DNA of 64,000 nucleotides, from positions 108,682 to 172,681 of the forward strand of contig SWBL01000068.1 of NCBI GenBank assembly GCA_024195585.1. The letters are read 5' to 3'. Shown piece after piece: positions 1-14,041 of this stretch (position 1 is its first letter; the number at the start of each line of letters is the position of its first letter). Source of the DNA: Aureobasidium sp. EXF-3400 (taxonomy: Eukaryota > Ascomycota > Dothideomycetes > Dothideales > Saccotheciaceae). The notes below the pieces were generated by a model, which made no database searches, had not been told where the DNA came from, and worked only from the letters and a program-made list of their open reading frames with translations. The position numbers and the translations under genes were made by a program.

Positions 1-2485
1 GCGGGCAAAAGGATGGAAACGAACATATGCGGCTAGTGAAGAGGTTGAAATAATCGAGTCAACGGGAATGTTAGTGCTGTTAGCAAAGATAACAAGATCT
101 TCGTTGAAAGTCGAAAGACATGTTGAGATGAAGGCAAGGCAGGTGCATCTCAATTCCCAAATCTGGTTCACGTCAGGCAGATCAACCATTCTTTCCTGGA
201 AGACACTACCCATGATGAAGTCAACATAAGGGTCCATTCCAGGCATGCGATACGCCGCACCCAGTTGTTCAGGGAAAGGCAGCATGTCACGCAGGCTGCT
301 CTCCTCTGGACTGGGAACAACCATGCTCTGTACGAGCCTAGTGAACGCGTTGGGTAGCTCGAAACCTTCCAACAATGATTGGAAGCGTCCTTCTTTCGCC
401 ACGGTGGGGTTCTGGGGTGTTTTTGTGCCAAGATAGTTCCTGAGACTCGGCGAATCGTACATCCATGAATCAACGTAGTCCCAGAGTGCGTATCCAGCAT
501 CAATGCTCTTGTCCGTCAGACTGGCCGCTATAGCCATGAATGTACAGGCTTTCAGGCGGTTGGAAACACCAGACACGGCAAGGTTCAGCACGATCTCATG
601 CAGATTGAAAGTAGGGTGACTTAGGACAAAGGTTCTGGAACTCACGCTCGAGCGGCACATGTGTGTAACGAGACGCAGGTAACATTCGAGCATGAGTTCA
701 CTCTCCGGTTCAATAAGTGGTCCAGCCATTGCGCCATCGCCTTGCAGAGAAGTAGACGTGAGCTTGTCGCTGATACCAGGAGCATAAAAACTCAACTCAT
801 TGAAGATCTGTGCCCAACTCAGAGGTGCTCCTCGGCGAAGTTTGGCTACCGCGGTAGTCGCGTCGTCCATGAGGAATTTATGAGCAGCTTCTGCGCATTC
901 GGCATCTTCAGATATAGAAAGAAACATTTCGCAGAAAGCAGCGGCTCGAGGAGTGGATTGTCGTTTTGAGGCCCATTGCAGGAAGCCATAGAGGTTGCTG
1001 TCGGGATCTTGCCAGAATGACTGAGCAGCTTCGGGGAAGCCCTTGAAGGCGTATGAAATGATGACCAGGAATCTTTCAAGGTGCAGACCATGTTCCGGAG
1101 TACCGTGAGGCTGGCGAATGCTAATGTTGCGACGCTGTTCATCTTCCTCAAACTTCAATCTGCGGATAGTGTCGGGCATGTTTGTGATGAAAGCGTCGAC
1201 AAATAGCTGCAGATTTTGAGCAAGGATCTCCTGGAAGTAGTCGGATGCCTTGATTGGGCCATTCCTGAAACGTTCTGCTCCGGTCAAGAGGTAAGACACC
1301 AATCCAACTTTGGCTGGGTCGTGCCACAAGTCTGCGCGCACTTGAGCACAGATGAACAGGATAAACTCGAAAGCACCATTGCGAACAGCATCCAGGTAAC
1401 GTTGAGAACGCGATTCAGTCTCCGCTTCCAGATCTACTCCTCTCAAAGGCGAGCCGATAGGGTTATCGATGTAGCGACCGCTGTACTCGGCTAACCAGAA
1501 GACAGTTGCGGCAGCACGGAAATCAGGTAGCTTCCATTTCGAGTTGTCGGAGTTGTCTGCAAAATATTGGTCCAAACCGCGGGCATCCCTAAGACTGGCA
1601 GCACTATCAACAGGTCCAATAACAGAGGCACAGCTGACCAGAGCAGGTAAGTAATGCAAGGCGATGTCGTCAGGGCTGGCAAGTTGGGCTGTCTTGTTCA
1701 AGAGGTAGCGGTAGTCGTCAACAGTTGCGATTCCAACCTTAACCAAATGTGAGATGATAGCACCCAGAGACTCATGTTGTTTTGTCAAGCTCTGCTTCTC
1801 GAACTGCAGCGTCTCCAATGCATAGCCGTGAGCAGTCTGGCCAATCATGGCAATCTGGTTCAGTCGATCTTGCAGCTTCTGCAGCCATTGTTCAACGATA
1901 GCCATAGCATCCACACACTTGCGCCAGAAAGTTGCGTCTGGCTTCTCGGTAATCAGACCAGCACAAGTAACGAACTTGTCGCGATCATCGGTGTTTTCAC
2001 AATCAACGGCCTGTTGGATCGTCAAGCGCAGACATTCGAGTAGTGTTTCCCTGTGACCGTGGAAGCGGAATATGGCAGCCATCGATGTGGGTCTTCCAAG
2101 CTCTTGTGCAGTGTTCTCCGATTGCAGATTCAGTCTTGCAGCATCCAGCTCATCCAGATCTAATTCATCCGCGACTTGAATGACCTCCTGTCTCCAGTCT
2201 TCGTTGATCTTGTATTGAACATCGTCGACAGTTATTGTGTCTAGTCAGCTGTGTCAGCGCGCAGTCTTCTTCTTCTTCTTCCGAGTCTTGAAAAAGCGTA
2301 CCGGCCTTGAGTGCCTGCCTGCTCTTGTCGCTCTTGTTCTGACGATCCAGCAGTTTTCTGAAGTCGGCAATGCTGTCCTCCAACTCTGTCCAAAGGCGGT
2401 CGACATTTAGTAGGCGGGATTCGGAAAAAGCTACGAGGTCGGCTTGGAGACCTTGCAGTCTGGTCAAGCTGTCGTTCTGATCCAT
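1..2485 (-). CDS. NUP192: Nucleoporin Nup192/Nup205, N-terminal part (cut by window edge)
   Basis: Large scaffold nucleoporin of the inner ring of the nuclear pore. Start ATG is at 2485. Exon 1 is 2302-2485, a 61-nt intron lies at 2241-2301, and exon 2 runs open from 2240 to the left edge, so about 808 residues are present and the C-terminal half lies outside. The splice restores SRQALKADTITVDDVQYKIN, which fits the conserved start of the Nup192 alpha-solenoid; this is followed by WRQEVIQVADELDLDELDAA and, further on, ITNMPDTIRRLKFEED, both characteristic of the Nup192/205 family. Nup188 is the nearest alternative, but these motifs favour Nup192. It is divergent from TEL1 across a 535-bp intergenic region. 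I sampled the frame across exon 2 and found no stops or further introns. Confidence 0.93.
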
Positions 2486-3020
2486 GGTTGGTGGGATGGT
2501 TGCTCGTCACCCGACGAGGACTAAGATCTAAGATTCCAGTTCTGGCAGTTTGCGCACGGATTATGCGCGTGGTGAGTCCGGTAGTGTTGGACGCGGTGAT
2601 GATTGTGAATAATGTTTTGTTGCTTGAAAGCGCAAGCAGCAACACGCGCGAGAAGCTCGACCCGCCCATCACCTCGGACGGGAGAAGTTCGGTTACGCCG
2701 CGCCTTCTTTCAATCGCGTGCATCCTTTCGGCATACCACCGCATGTCTTGCCTGGAATACAAATTGTCTTTGTTGCGCGTGCATGGATTTCTGATTGGCG
2801 CAAGAAACTTGCTCTCAGAGGATCGTACAAAACATTCGTCTCTTCCCTAGAATTGCCTTCCAGATCCATTAATCGGGCTTAAGTGACGTATGTCCGGTCA
2901 ATCGTGACTGCCATATCGGTGCTGTAACCAGCGCTTTTCATGTAGTGATTGCCTTCGAAACTTGCTGAGGTCGTTCACACACGTCAAACTCATGCCATCG
3001 ATATAGTATCATCGCCCAGC
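2486..3020. promoter_or_regulatory. Divergent NUP192/TEL1 intergenic region
   Basis: 535 bp between two opposing start codons, so it must carry both promoters. No clear TATA box or long repeat is visible. Short open frames here are read-through of the NUP192 leader and have no coding character. Confidence 0.6.
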
Positions 3021-6000
3021 ATGGCATCTGATCTCAATCTGGCAGAAGCGCTTGGTATGTTCAAGTCAAACTTACACAATCAATATCCTGACGGCGAACA
3101 GATGGTATGTCCTCGAAGGGTATCAAGGAAAGGACCGATGCTGTGGTCAACCTTCGGCAAATCTTGAGGCATAATCAAGGCACTCCCAGGCTTGACAACC
3201 TCAAGGACTCAGCGCTTTTCAAGATCTATGATACCATTATTCAGGCCATCGATGTTGAAGTGACTCAGCTTCGAGCTTGCAAAGCAGGTGTGAAAAGCAA
3301 AACGACCGTATCCGCTACCGAGCTACGCCTCACCAGTTGCTCCACTACATTCCGTGTCGCAGTCGAAGTTGGCATTCGTAATATCCGCTCCAAATCTGTC
3401 AAGGCGCTCATCGATCACCTCATCACCAACTTCGATGATGCCGACGGTACCCCTGATGCCATACTGTCCGCCGATTATGCTAGGAACCTCTCCGTAGTGC
3501 TCAGCCATGAACCTCATGTTGAGCATCTATCTCAAGACCTATGGAAGGCAACCCTGGATTTCTGTCTGGATAAAATCAAGTTTGCACCCAGATCCGATCA
3601 TGGATTAGGATCAAGCATTCTGACACCACGATCGTCGCGTTCTCATTTCACCTCTTCGCAAGCGAATGTCACCAAAGGCATGCTACCTAGGCATGCTGTG
3701 GATGATTTGGTCAACGTCCTTCGTTCATTGGTCAGTGTCCCCTTTGCACCGCTTCTTCAAAAAGGGCCTCAAGTCCTCAATGCAATGGCACAATTTTTGC
3801 ATAACTCACCGCACACTGGGAAGCCTCAGATTGATGCTCTAGTAGTGGTCAACACCATTTTACTCCAGATACGTACTGAGGATGTCACATTCACCAAAAA
3901 GTTCACTCGGGATGCTCTCGTCCTAGCCAAAGTGCTGTGGAACACAAAGCTTTCTGCGCTAAAAGATGAGATCCTATCCATGCTAATTCTGCTGCACCCT
4001 TTTGTCGAGGTTCTTTCACAGGAAGGTGAGAATGAGCCTCTTTTCAACGAAATATCGAACCTCGTCGACACAATCAAGGGCGAGTATACAAGACGGCCAA
4101 TCAAGGACCAGCTTCAAATTAGTCAACTGACTCTTCAACTCGATCTGAAGCAACCCTCTGGTGGCTTGCGAGGCCATATCTTTGGACTGCTGGACGGCCA
4201 AACCATCAGTGAGAACACTCTGAGTGCTGAACATAATTGGACTTTGTTGAAGTTGCTGGCTCACTTCTCAGTATGGAGTCATCCTTCTGACCAGCGAAGC
4301 ATCAAACAACCTGTGTCTCCAGAGGCTGGTCCGCAGAAGCGCCAGCGCATTGCACTTTGGTCAGATGAACTATTTCGCATGCTCTCTGACTTTAACGTTG
4401 CGAGCAAACTATGTTCGTTGCAAATTATATGCTTTACTACCCAGTCTACTCCTATCGAGGAAGAAATTCTGGCCAGCTTACTTGAGAAATTGGCCACTTG
4501 TATTACTGATGACAATAGTTCTGTCGCAGCGTGGGCCTGTTTGGCTCTTGCAAGGTAAATCGTCCACCCTAGCAAGTCAGACCATCAAGCTAACATAAGC
4601 GTAGTTGTGCTAGTCAAGGCACAGCTCGAGTAGCCAATCTGGCTGACGTCTGGAGATCCATTTGGCGTTACACGTTGAGAGGTGTCAGTCCTGCTCAAAC
4701 ATGCAGACCGGCTTGTCATCTCCTTCACACCATGATTCAGACTGAACTGGTTGATCGGGCAACAGTTCTCGAGAATGTTGGTTCTATGCTTTCGAGTATC
4801 TCAATCAGCGGACCCTCCATGTTTGGTGATTCTGTCGCTTCGCTGTTCCAAACTATCATGGTTCAACTTCAGCGTGAGAGTACTTCGTCGCTAAGCGAGA
4901 GAGTCGAGCAAATCTTGACATGGGTTTTCCGAACTTGGGCCCCAAGCAACTTTCATGACAAGATCTTTGCTTCCCAGAACACAAGTGCCAGAGTCGTCGA
5001 TGTCATGAATCTTGTAAACGCTTGTCTAGGGCTGCCACTAGAGCAAGAGCCTCTTCAAAGCCTACCGATCTGGGGCTCTGTAGCACAAACATGGATTTTG
5101 CACAGCCACACTCAGGATCTTCTCGATTACCTACTGCTCAGAAAGAAGAACGCTGTGATCAAACCTCATTTACATCAGATTGAGCCGGTCTCAGAAAGAG
5201 GTTCCTCAATAAATAATGTCGCTGTCAAACTGGTGCTTGGTCTTTGCACAACTGAGGTCAACAGCGCAGTCGACAAATGGCAGAACATGAAGGAGCAGAG
5301 TGCCGGTCACCTGGACCAGCACATGGTCCGCATGGTTGGCAACTTGATCACTGTTGCACTATGCATTGCAAACTGTTTACGAGTCAAAGACACTCACCGA
5401 GTAGAACAACTTCGGGCTGCTAATGAGAAACTTATGGTGCTATTGTTCAGCGACCTCTCAAGCCCGGTTTGTGAACAAGATAAGGTGGATGCCTTCATTG
5501 ATCTTGTTGCACATAGACTCTTGAATTGCCAACCAGACGTGTCAAACCAGGAAGGCTATGGCCATCATGTCTGCATGGCGCGACTCTCGACCTCCTTGCT
5601 GGAACTTCTCGAGAAGAGACGTTATATGACACAGTCGGAGTCGTCAACCAAGAAGAACGAGACTAGTGACATGATGGACTTTGACACGGACTTCGACTCT
5701 CAGGTGACTACATACACTGCACCGGTGAATGAAGTCCGATCGCCGAGAAAGGTTGTTCCCACCAACTACAGTCTTATGTCCCAGAGAGCGAGTGTGACAA
5801 TCTACGCGATGCTGATGCAGTCGTTTGATACCTCCGAAGAGCGCCACGACAGCATCGAAGACTCCACACACGAGCTCATATCGCATATCCTTGAGCTTCC
5901 AGCCCAAGAAATTCTTGCCAGTGGGCCTCTTCTTACAGCTTTGCCTCGATACGGTGTACAACTCACGCCCAAGCAGTTCGAACCACTACTCGAATTCTTC

Positions 6001-9000
6001 GCGGACAATACACTGCAGTCTTACGAGTATGAGCGTGCTGAGACGAATGTTGACTTATTGTTGGGAGTCATGGAGAGCTTCGTGTATACCTGGACAGACG
6101 CTTCGGACCAGGAGTTCTATACGTTTGGCCTCGATATCTATAAATGGTTTACTGTGACGGCTTTGAAAGCCAACCTTCTCTCACCATGTGTGCAGAAGCG
6201 GCTCGTTCATCTGATGCTACAAATTCTGCAGATTGATGCAGATTATGGGCAGGCAGACAAACTTCCGACCATCCGTTCAATGTTGTTTCGTCTGATGCGG
6301 GAAGGCACTCTGGAAGTCAAACATTCCATTGCTCAACACCTGTCGTCACTCTTCAGCCTTTTTTCTCTACCCGTTCATACAGAAGTCTTCGAGGAGCTCC
6401 GGACAAGTCTGCCTACTGACACGGAATGGATCGAAGGCCTTGCCCTCCGGGTTTTGGTGTTGGCGAATTTAGCCGCCAGTTGGCATTCTCTTCGACGACA
6501 ATGCATCTATCACATATTTGAGACTGCGGGTATGATCACTGACGTTGAAAAATACGCTGCCACATGCATTGCCACAATCTCAGAGGCTCTGGATCTTAAC
6601 TCGCCTAGAGAGCTGTTCCAGCTTTTCTCCCCTCAACTACTGTTCACCTGGTTAGAATCTCAAGCCGTCGCAAAGATCCCATTTGGGATCTTCGGTTACG
6701 AGGCTATGGCTGACCTGCTGGAGCACAACATTGACGAGATATATGCGCAGCTGGTCATTCGCGAGAAAGAGGCCGAAATAAGTTGGTTGACCAAAGCTCT
6801 GCACTTGGCCGAAGGAAAGATCTTACATACTACCTTCAGCAAGACGCTTGCATATGCCATATCCTGGGATGTAGCTGGCAAGCAAGCATCGTCACAAGAT
6901 TCATCTCAGGTGGCGACTACATGTGAATCTCGCATCCGAACTTTTTTCAAGACAAGCGGTGAATACTCAAGCGCAGTTCAATCTAATCTTCCAGATATCG
7001 TGGCTCAAATCTTCACATCGATGTACCACGAAGAGGTGGTAGAAAAGTTCCTTGAGAAGAGGTCTTCGTACGCTTACGCTCAAAATGCTCTCTCCGCGAT
7101 GAAGAGATATGGATCTCTCGACACAACCCTCTCGCAAGCCCAACAGCCCAGCTTTAAAGGCAGATATCTCATCGATCAACTAGAACGAGTTTGTCGTAGA
7201 GCAGGAAACAAGACGTTTACAACTGTCAAGGATGCCATGAATGTCCCACATATCACGGCCACTCTGCGATCCATCATTGATTGTATGCACCCTGCATATG
7301 GTCCACTACACGCTTGTCGCACTGTCAGAAAATTGCGCATATTCATCGCGCTGGCAGGAGATGATGTCTCCAGTGGATATCCTTTGCAGACTCTGATTCG
7401 AACCCTGCAGCCAGTCGTTGTCGACCCACATTGTTCTGACGATGCTATGGGTGTGCTACAATATCTCCTTGAGCGTGGAAAGCCTTTCCTCAAGCACGAG
7501 TTATCGATGATCACCGGAACGATCCTACTGATTCTCTTGTCGTTGAAGCAATTCATGACGTCTCGGCAAGACAAGACCACCCAGGAAAGTCAGTTTCGCA
7601 ACACGGTATCAAAAATGCAATCATTTCATGATTGGCTTGTTGATTATCTTCTTGATTTCTGCTCGACCTTCAAAGCGTCACAACAGGAAGCTTTCCGTTC
7701 GCTTGTTCAGTCGTGTCGGGATCTCGAATCACCAGCATCTTCAGGTATGAATCAAGCTGCTAGTGCAATGCTACAGGGACTTCTAGACGACGACGAGTCG
7801 ACCTCGCCAATCCTAGGATCTATTGAAAGAAGACAAGTCATCTCAACTTTGTGCAGCCATTTCCATGTGAGCGACAAGACCGCTCAAGACATGTTTGGTT
7901 CTGATGAACTTTCGCTTTCATACGCCCGGCGAGTTTGGGAATCTACACAAGCGCTCGCAGTTGCTGATGATTACGGAGCCTGGGCCGCAAAAGTTTTGGG
8001 CCGTGCTTATGCATCGACAGTCTCGTTGGAGCAAATTAGACCTACCCAAGGCTTGATCTCTCATCTGACCAGTGGTTCTGAAGAGAAGGCCCAATCCATG
8101 CAAGCAATCGTAACCAAGCTTAACAATCTTCTGTCCAGTCAGAATCGAACACATGTTGGTGTCGCTGAGCAGTGTCTCAGGAACATTGCAAATCGTTTCC
8201 TGGCCTTGGGAGATCACAACGGTTCAATCGAATTCGAGAAAGTCCTGCCCAATCATGTTATCGACGCGACGGCGATGGTATACTCTAAGGACACCGCAGA
8301 TTCAAAGGGTGCTCAGAAGTTCCGTAGAGAGGATCTCTGGCATGCCGCAAAGCTCGACATCAACAAGCCTTTTGAATCATGGGTGCAGAATCTGGCGGTC
8401 TCTATATGCAGGTGGGCGAAAGATGATCCGCTTGTTGGTCAGTTGGAAAAGCTATTCCTCTCTGATGACAAACTGTCACCAGAGCTCTTCCCATTCATTA
8501 TTCATCTTGCCCTCACTTTCGAGATGGAGAAGGAACAAGTGTTGCGGACTTATTTATCAGAGTCTTTCGTTGCACACTTCCGCAATCAAGAAGCAGATAC
8601 TGGACGGAAATGTCGACTACTACTAGAGTCGCTTCTATATCTACTCACGCAGAAGATACCTAATGAGAAGACGAGAATGGACCGTCTCGAGTGGCTGGAG
8701 CTGGACTATGTTCTTGCTGCAGAAGCTGCTGACAAGTGTAACATGCCCGCAGGTTCTCTGTATCTTGGGGAACTAGGTGCAACGCCTCAGAGTGTGCCTC
8801 AGTCATCACGAAGATCATCAATGACCCTCTCGAACCCAAGATTGCCTTCGAATGAGCTGCTCCTATCGATTTACAGCCGTGTGGACGACCCAGACTCCTT
8901 CTACGGCGTCAAACAGTCACCGTCCTTGGAATCTGTGCTCGCGCGTGTTCATCATGAAGGTGATGGAATCAAAGGGCTGATGCTGCACTCTGCTCGTATG

Positions 9001-12000
9001 GACGCATCTATGCGACAGTCTGGATCGGCCGACGACTCGGATAAAGTTGGTCTGATAGGCTCTGTCGGTGCCATGAATCTGAGTAGCTTGACCCATGATC
9101 TACTGAAACAGAAAGGTGGCCAGTCCACGAATGCCACAACAGATGCTATGCTCAACGCTGCTCGCAAATTGGAGCAGTGGGATGTCGCTCCACCTCAAAA
9201 GAACAGTTCGGCTGCAAGTACAGTGTATGGTATGTTCAGAGGGCTTGCTACTGCTACAAATCTAGAATCTGTCCAAATGGAGCTGAACAGAGCTCTGGGA
9301 TCATCGATACAGCATCTGCAAGACACACGTCTCGATGCATCCGCAATCCGCGCCACATTGTCAAGTATTGCTGTGCTCAACGAGATCGACGAGTTGACTA
9401 ATGTGAGATGTTCCTCTGACCTTTCACAACTATGGAATCGAATGCAAAGACGACAGAACGGATGGGACATTGGGCGGTAAGTGACGTGATTGATCATGCT
9501 CCTCGTCTTATACTAATATATTTAGTTTCAATGATGCCCAAGGCATTGTCTCTTGTCGTGAGACTCTTTTCAGCCTTCTGAGCCAGAACAAGAATCTCAG
9601 GGAGGCTCTTCACGTCAGCATTCGGGATTGCCGCGCAATAGAGGCTCAAACAGTCATCAGCTCTTCTCAGTTCGCTAGAAAGAATGACTTGATTCAGCAG
9701 TCTCTGACTGCGGCGACCTATCTTTCTCGATTGGTTCCTATCTGTCAAGAGATTGACATGAAGATGGATGCCGCAGCCCATTTCGAGGTTGCAACTACGC
9801 TGTGGAGGCAAGGCGAGATTTCGACATCCGTGCAGATGTTGCAGGAACTCTGTTCCCGAACGGACTTGTTGAAGCAGTCGATTCAGGTTGGCCGGGCAGG
9901 CATGTTGGCTCAACTGGTAAGTGCTGTGTGATTTGTCTGGAGACTGAGCAACTGACATGTGATAGGGTCATGAAGTGGCAGATGCGCGTCTAGAAAAGCC
10001 CGGAGAAGTCATTGCAAACTATCTCAGACCAGCCATTGAGCAGCTCGACCAAGCAACATCCGGCTCCGAGGCCGCAAAGGTCTACCACGAATTTGCTTTA
10101 TTCTGTGACCAACAACTTCAGGATCCTGGTAATTTGGAAGATTTTCAACGACTAGCAAAGCTCCGTGATCGTAAACTGGGAGAACACCGACAGTTTGAGA
10201 AACTCATCAAAGATGCTCAGACCAAGGACAAGAAGCGCGAGTTGATGAGACAGCAAAAAACTGTGCACCAATGGTATACTCTTGACGACGAAGAGTTCCA
10301 GAAGATGAGACGCAGCCGCGACGAGTTCGTGCGCCAGAGTCTGGAGAACTACTTACGAGCTTTGACTGTATCTGACGAGTTCAACTCTTCAGTCGTTCGC
10401 TTCTTTGCTCTCTGGCTCGAACACTCAGATTCGCAGACCGCAAATGCAGTCGTGCAGAAGACCCTACCAAACGTCCCTAGCTGGAAATTCGTTGGTCTTA
10501 TGAACCAACAAACGTCACGCTTGCAGAAAGACTCGAGCATATTCCAACAATCCCTCGCTGACCTAATTACACGCATCTGCACTGATCATCCTCACCATGG
10601 TGTTCACTACCTCTACACCGCCTACTACTCGTCCATTGTGGAAACTGATCAGGCCGCAAAGTCTCGACGCGACGCTGCCCATTCTATAGCGTCAAACTTG
10701 GGCAGGAACAAGAACATGACCGAGACTATGCGTAGGAACTTCCAGGTTGGTAATGCCTACCACAGCCTAGCGGAGGTCAAGTTGAATCCCAAGGAGTTCA
10801 AAGGCAAGATCACAGTCAACATGGTGCCTGCAGCGAAGGAAATGGTCAACACAGTATTGCCTAGGAAAATGCCTCCTGCGACAATGTCTGTCGAGCTCCG
10901 TCCTGACTGCGACTACTCTTCCGTTCCAGTGGTCGCCAGATACAGGGATGAGATCCGCATTGCTGGCGGGCTGAGTGCGCCTAAGATTCTGGTCGCAATT
11001 GGAACAGATGGCAAAGAATACAAGCAATTATTCAAAGGTGGTAACGACGATCTCAGACAAGACGCCATCATGGAGCAAGTATTTGGAGAGGTCAGCAAGA
11101 TGTTACAGACGCACAAGACGTCTCGCCAACGCAACCTACACATTCGTACTTACAAGGTGCTTCCACTCACCTCGACGTCCGGCATCATCGAATTCGTGCC
11201 GCATTCGATGCCTTTGGGTGAGTTCTTGGTTCCAGCGCACGTAAACTACCACCCTTCAGACCTGTCGCAAGGTAAAGCACGCGAGAAGATCGGCGGTGCA
11301 CAGAGTATGCCCAAAGACACGCGTCTCAAGGTATACCGTGAAGTGGCAGCCAGACACCAGCCAGTGCTCCGCCACTTCTTCTTCGAACGCTTCCAAGATC
11401 CGGACGACTGGTTCCAGAAGCGACTCAACTATACACGCAGTACAGCCACCATATCTATCCTCGGCTGGGTTCTTGGACTTGGTGATCGTCACTGCCACAA
11501 CATTCTACTCGACGAGAAGAGTGGTGAAGCCATCCACATTGACCTGGGCGTGGCTTTCGAAGCTGGTCGTGTTCTGCCAATTCCTGAAGTCGTGCCTTTC
11601 CGCCTCACCCGCGACATCGTCGATGGTATGGGTGTGACAAAAACCGAAGGCGTCTTCCGTCGCTGCTGCGAGTTCAGCATGGACGCCCTGCGCGCCGAGA
11701 AAGACGCTATCATGACTTTGCTTAACGTATTGCGCTACGATCCTCTATACTCATGGACAGTGTCACCTCTCAAAGCACGCAGAATGCAAGATCCCAGCCG
11801 CGATGGTGATGACGGTGGCAATGGACTGGGATCTGCGAGCAAACGTCCTGAAGACGAAGCTGGCGAGGCTGCAAGAGCATTGGCGATCGTAGAGAAGAAA
11901 TTGAGCAAGACGTTGAGTACTGCCGCTACGGTCAACGAATTGATTCAGCAGGCCAGTGATGAGAGAAACTTGGCGGTGTTGTTTGCTGGATGGGCTGCCT

Positions 12001-12008
12001 ATTGCTGA
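3021..12008 (+). CDS. TEL1: Serine/threonine-protein kinase Tel1 (ATM orthologue)
   Basis: PI3K-like checkpoint kinase that responds to double-strand breaks and maintains telomeres; in the family it is recruited by the Mre11-Rad50-Nbs1/Xrs2 complex. I read five exons: 3021-3054, 3102-4554, 4605-9476, 9526-9916 and 9966-12008, with introns of 47-50 nt, giving 2930 residues, the usual Tel1 size. The 34-nt first exon is needed to give the N-terminal TAN-like motif (KGIKERTDAVVNLRQIL). HEAT-type helical repeats follow, then a FAT region. The kinase domain starts near residue 2590 (KILVAIGTDGKEYKQLFKGG). The catalytic loop GLGDRHCHN is near 2755 and HIDLGVAFE near 2775; VPFRLTRDIVDGMG is typical of ATM rather than ATR/Mec1. 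The C-terminal FATC segment ends AVLFAGWAAYC. Intron 3 has a TACTAAT branch site at 9511. All catalytic motifs are intact. Confidence 0.96.
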
Positions 12009-12749
12009 GCTGAGCAGATGGTGTGAAACATTGCAAGGACGAGAATTACAATTACTTTTTGCTCGCTGTCTTAGATCGTATCAAGCTCGCAAAACTATAT
12101 CTTAACTCATAAACATGTTAGCAAAAGAGAATTTCGAGGGTCTGCTACTTTTGTTCTTCTGCCAGCTATCTTGATTTGATTGAAGCTTCCAAGCGGGTTT
12201 ATGCAATTTTATGCATCCTGAGTATGCTAGTATATGGTTAGGTGTCACCCTGTCTCTGCTTGAGAGCAGGGTCATACTCCAGACAATGCTTCAGAACATG
12301 TCCGACGACATTATGGTCGCCCAACACGTTATTATCTTCTCTTAGACATCCATATGGATTGTAAAGAGTATTTTGTTCTTGGCTGTGTACAGCTCACGCC
12401 GATAATAAACGTCGTTGTCGGGTAACTGTACAATCGAGATTTTCAGATCTGTTTAACCAAAACACCATCGCAATTGTCGTATGAATGGACGCCACTCCTT
12501 GCAATCGAAAGTACGAAGACCACATTGAAAAAGTCACGAACTAGAAAGGTTCTCGAATAATGCAAAAGAAACACAAAAGGTCAATCTAGAAAAGAGATCA
12601 AAGTCGTCATAAATCCCATCTATCAGCCCATGCATGTATATCTAGCAAACAAGAAAAATGAAAAGCACCCGACTTCCGTGACAGCAACTAAATAGACAGA
12701 CAGAACGTAGAAGAAGAAAGCAAAGCAGGGTGAGACAGGGGGTATCTAA
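12009..12749. other. Convergent intergenic region (TEL1 / UBC6-type E2)
   Basis: 741 bp between two stop codons, AT-rich, expected to hold both 3' UTRs and poly(A) sites. I see no ORF with coding character and no RNA gene. Confidence 0.6.
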
Positions 12750-13693
12750 CTAAGCGACGCGGCGTAAGATCATGAGGACGAGAGCGATGACTATGCCGAT
12801 GATGGCTTTGTCGATCCAGGCGTCTGTTGTTGTGGTTGCTGGGGGTTGTCGTTGTTGTGTTTGAGTGGTAGAGTGTGGTTGTGGCTGAGTTTGCGTTTGA
12901 GACAAGGGTTGGACCTGAGGTGGTTGTGACTGCTGGGTCGTGGGTGTAGGTTTGATCTCCTGAGCGGCAGCTACGGTAGGTGGTGATGGTGAGGACGAAG
13001 GAAGAGTCTCGCCAGTCTGGGGCAATGTAGATGCCGGAGCAGAGGGTTCGGTAGTGGATCCTTCCTTCTTAGGTTCGATCAAACCAATCTTGCCGAGCAG
13101 TGGGTTCTCTTCTTCGGTTGTTGCTTCAATGCCCAACTCTTTGCACCTCTCCTCTTGCTCTTCCAGGGTAGCCAAGGCAGCTTTGCCACAACCAGCACAG
13201 GAATATTCTCTACTCTTCTCTGCTAGCTGCTTCCTCACATTGTCGGGAGCACTCATACCACCAACCTGACCACCAGCATCGGTATCCATAAAACTCCTAA
13301 TGGCCACTAAGGCGGTGCGTATGCCCCAAGCAGGCTGCCAGGTCTCTTCATGGTGGCCAGAGATACTAAGACAGATCTCGCGATTGGGTTCGAAGCGACC
13401 CGAGGGAGTGAGAAAGCGGAAAGAAGGAGGTCGTAGGGGATAGGCCGGAGGGAGGATTATGCGACCGTGGTAGACTCCGCCAGCGAAGGGAGATGGTCCG
13501 GGCGGACCGCGAATTGTAAAGTGCCATTCGAAGAGGTTTTCTTCTAGAGGAGCGGCGTGCAAGTCTGGAGTGGGATTTGTTGTGATTTCGGCGGCTTCTT
13601 TGACTGCATGAGGAGTTAGTGGTGGCTCTTATCAGTGGACGGAATGGGGGTTGAGGTACGGATGCGCTTGATGGTTGTGCCTTTGGTTGCCAT
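12750..13693 (-). CDS. UBC6: Tail-anchored ubiquitin-conjugating enzyme E2 (UBE2J1/Ubc6 type)
   Basis: ER-membrane E2 that supplies ubiquitin for ER-associated degradation. Exon 1 (13660-13693) encodes only MATKGTTIKRI plus one base; a 56-nt intron with a CACTAAC branch site (13604-13659) precedes exon 2 (12750-13603). The spliced protein is 295 residues. The UBC fold spans about residues 8-150 and includes NLFEWHFTIRGPPGPSPFAGG and the active-site segment NREICLSISGHHEETW, with catalytic Cys near residue 89; the HPN motif is replaced, as is normal for this class. A Gln/Thr/Pro-rich linker leads to a C-terminal hydrophobic anchor (AIIGIVIALVLMILRR). The long linker resembles UBE2J1 more than short yeast Ubc6. 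A CAGCGKAAL segment after the fold looks like half of a zinc knuckle; its role is unknown. It is head-to-head with CCL1. Confidence 0.9.
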
Positions 13694-14041
13694 GTTGGGC
13701 AAGGATGATGCTTAGCAAGACGAAAGGATATAGACGCTATTTGAATGAGAGAAAGGAAAAAGATAAGGTAATAGTCATGTAGAGAAGGCGCCACGTCTTC
13801 GGACTCGTTCATGTCGCGGCCTCGCCGTCCCCGCGTCAATGACGACCCGAGTGAAGGTGCGAATCTGGGGATGTTCGATTCGACAAACATTTGTCCAGAC
13901 CATCTTTGCGCCGACATCGTCAACACCTCACCAACAATCTCTACCGCCATCTGATCAACCCTTCGGCCATTCAAAACAGCCCAAGCACCACAACAACCTG
14001 ATTGAACCCTCTCGACTGCGAACAACACACCCTCAGCTGCA
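13694..14041. promoter_or_regulatory. Divergent promoter region, E2 / CCL1
   Basis: 348 bp separate the two start codons. The open frames crossing it on both strands are continuations of leader sequence without conserved content. No distinctive box was recognised. Confidence 0.5.

Noticed and set aside
2241..2762. 173-codon minus-strand frame across the NUP192 start
   Set aside because: It runs over promoter, exon 1 and intron in a different frame from the conserved Nup192 sequence.
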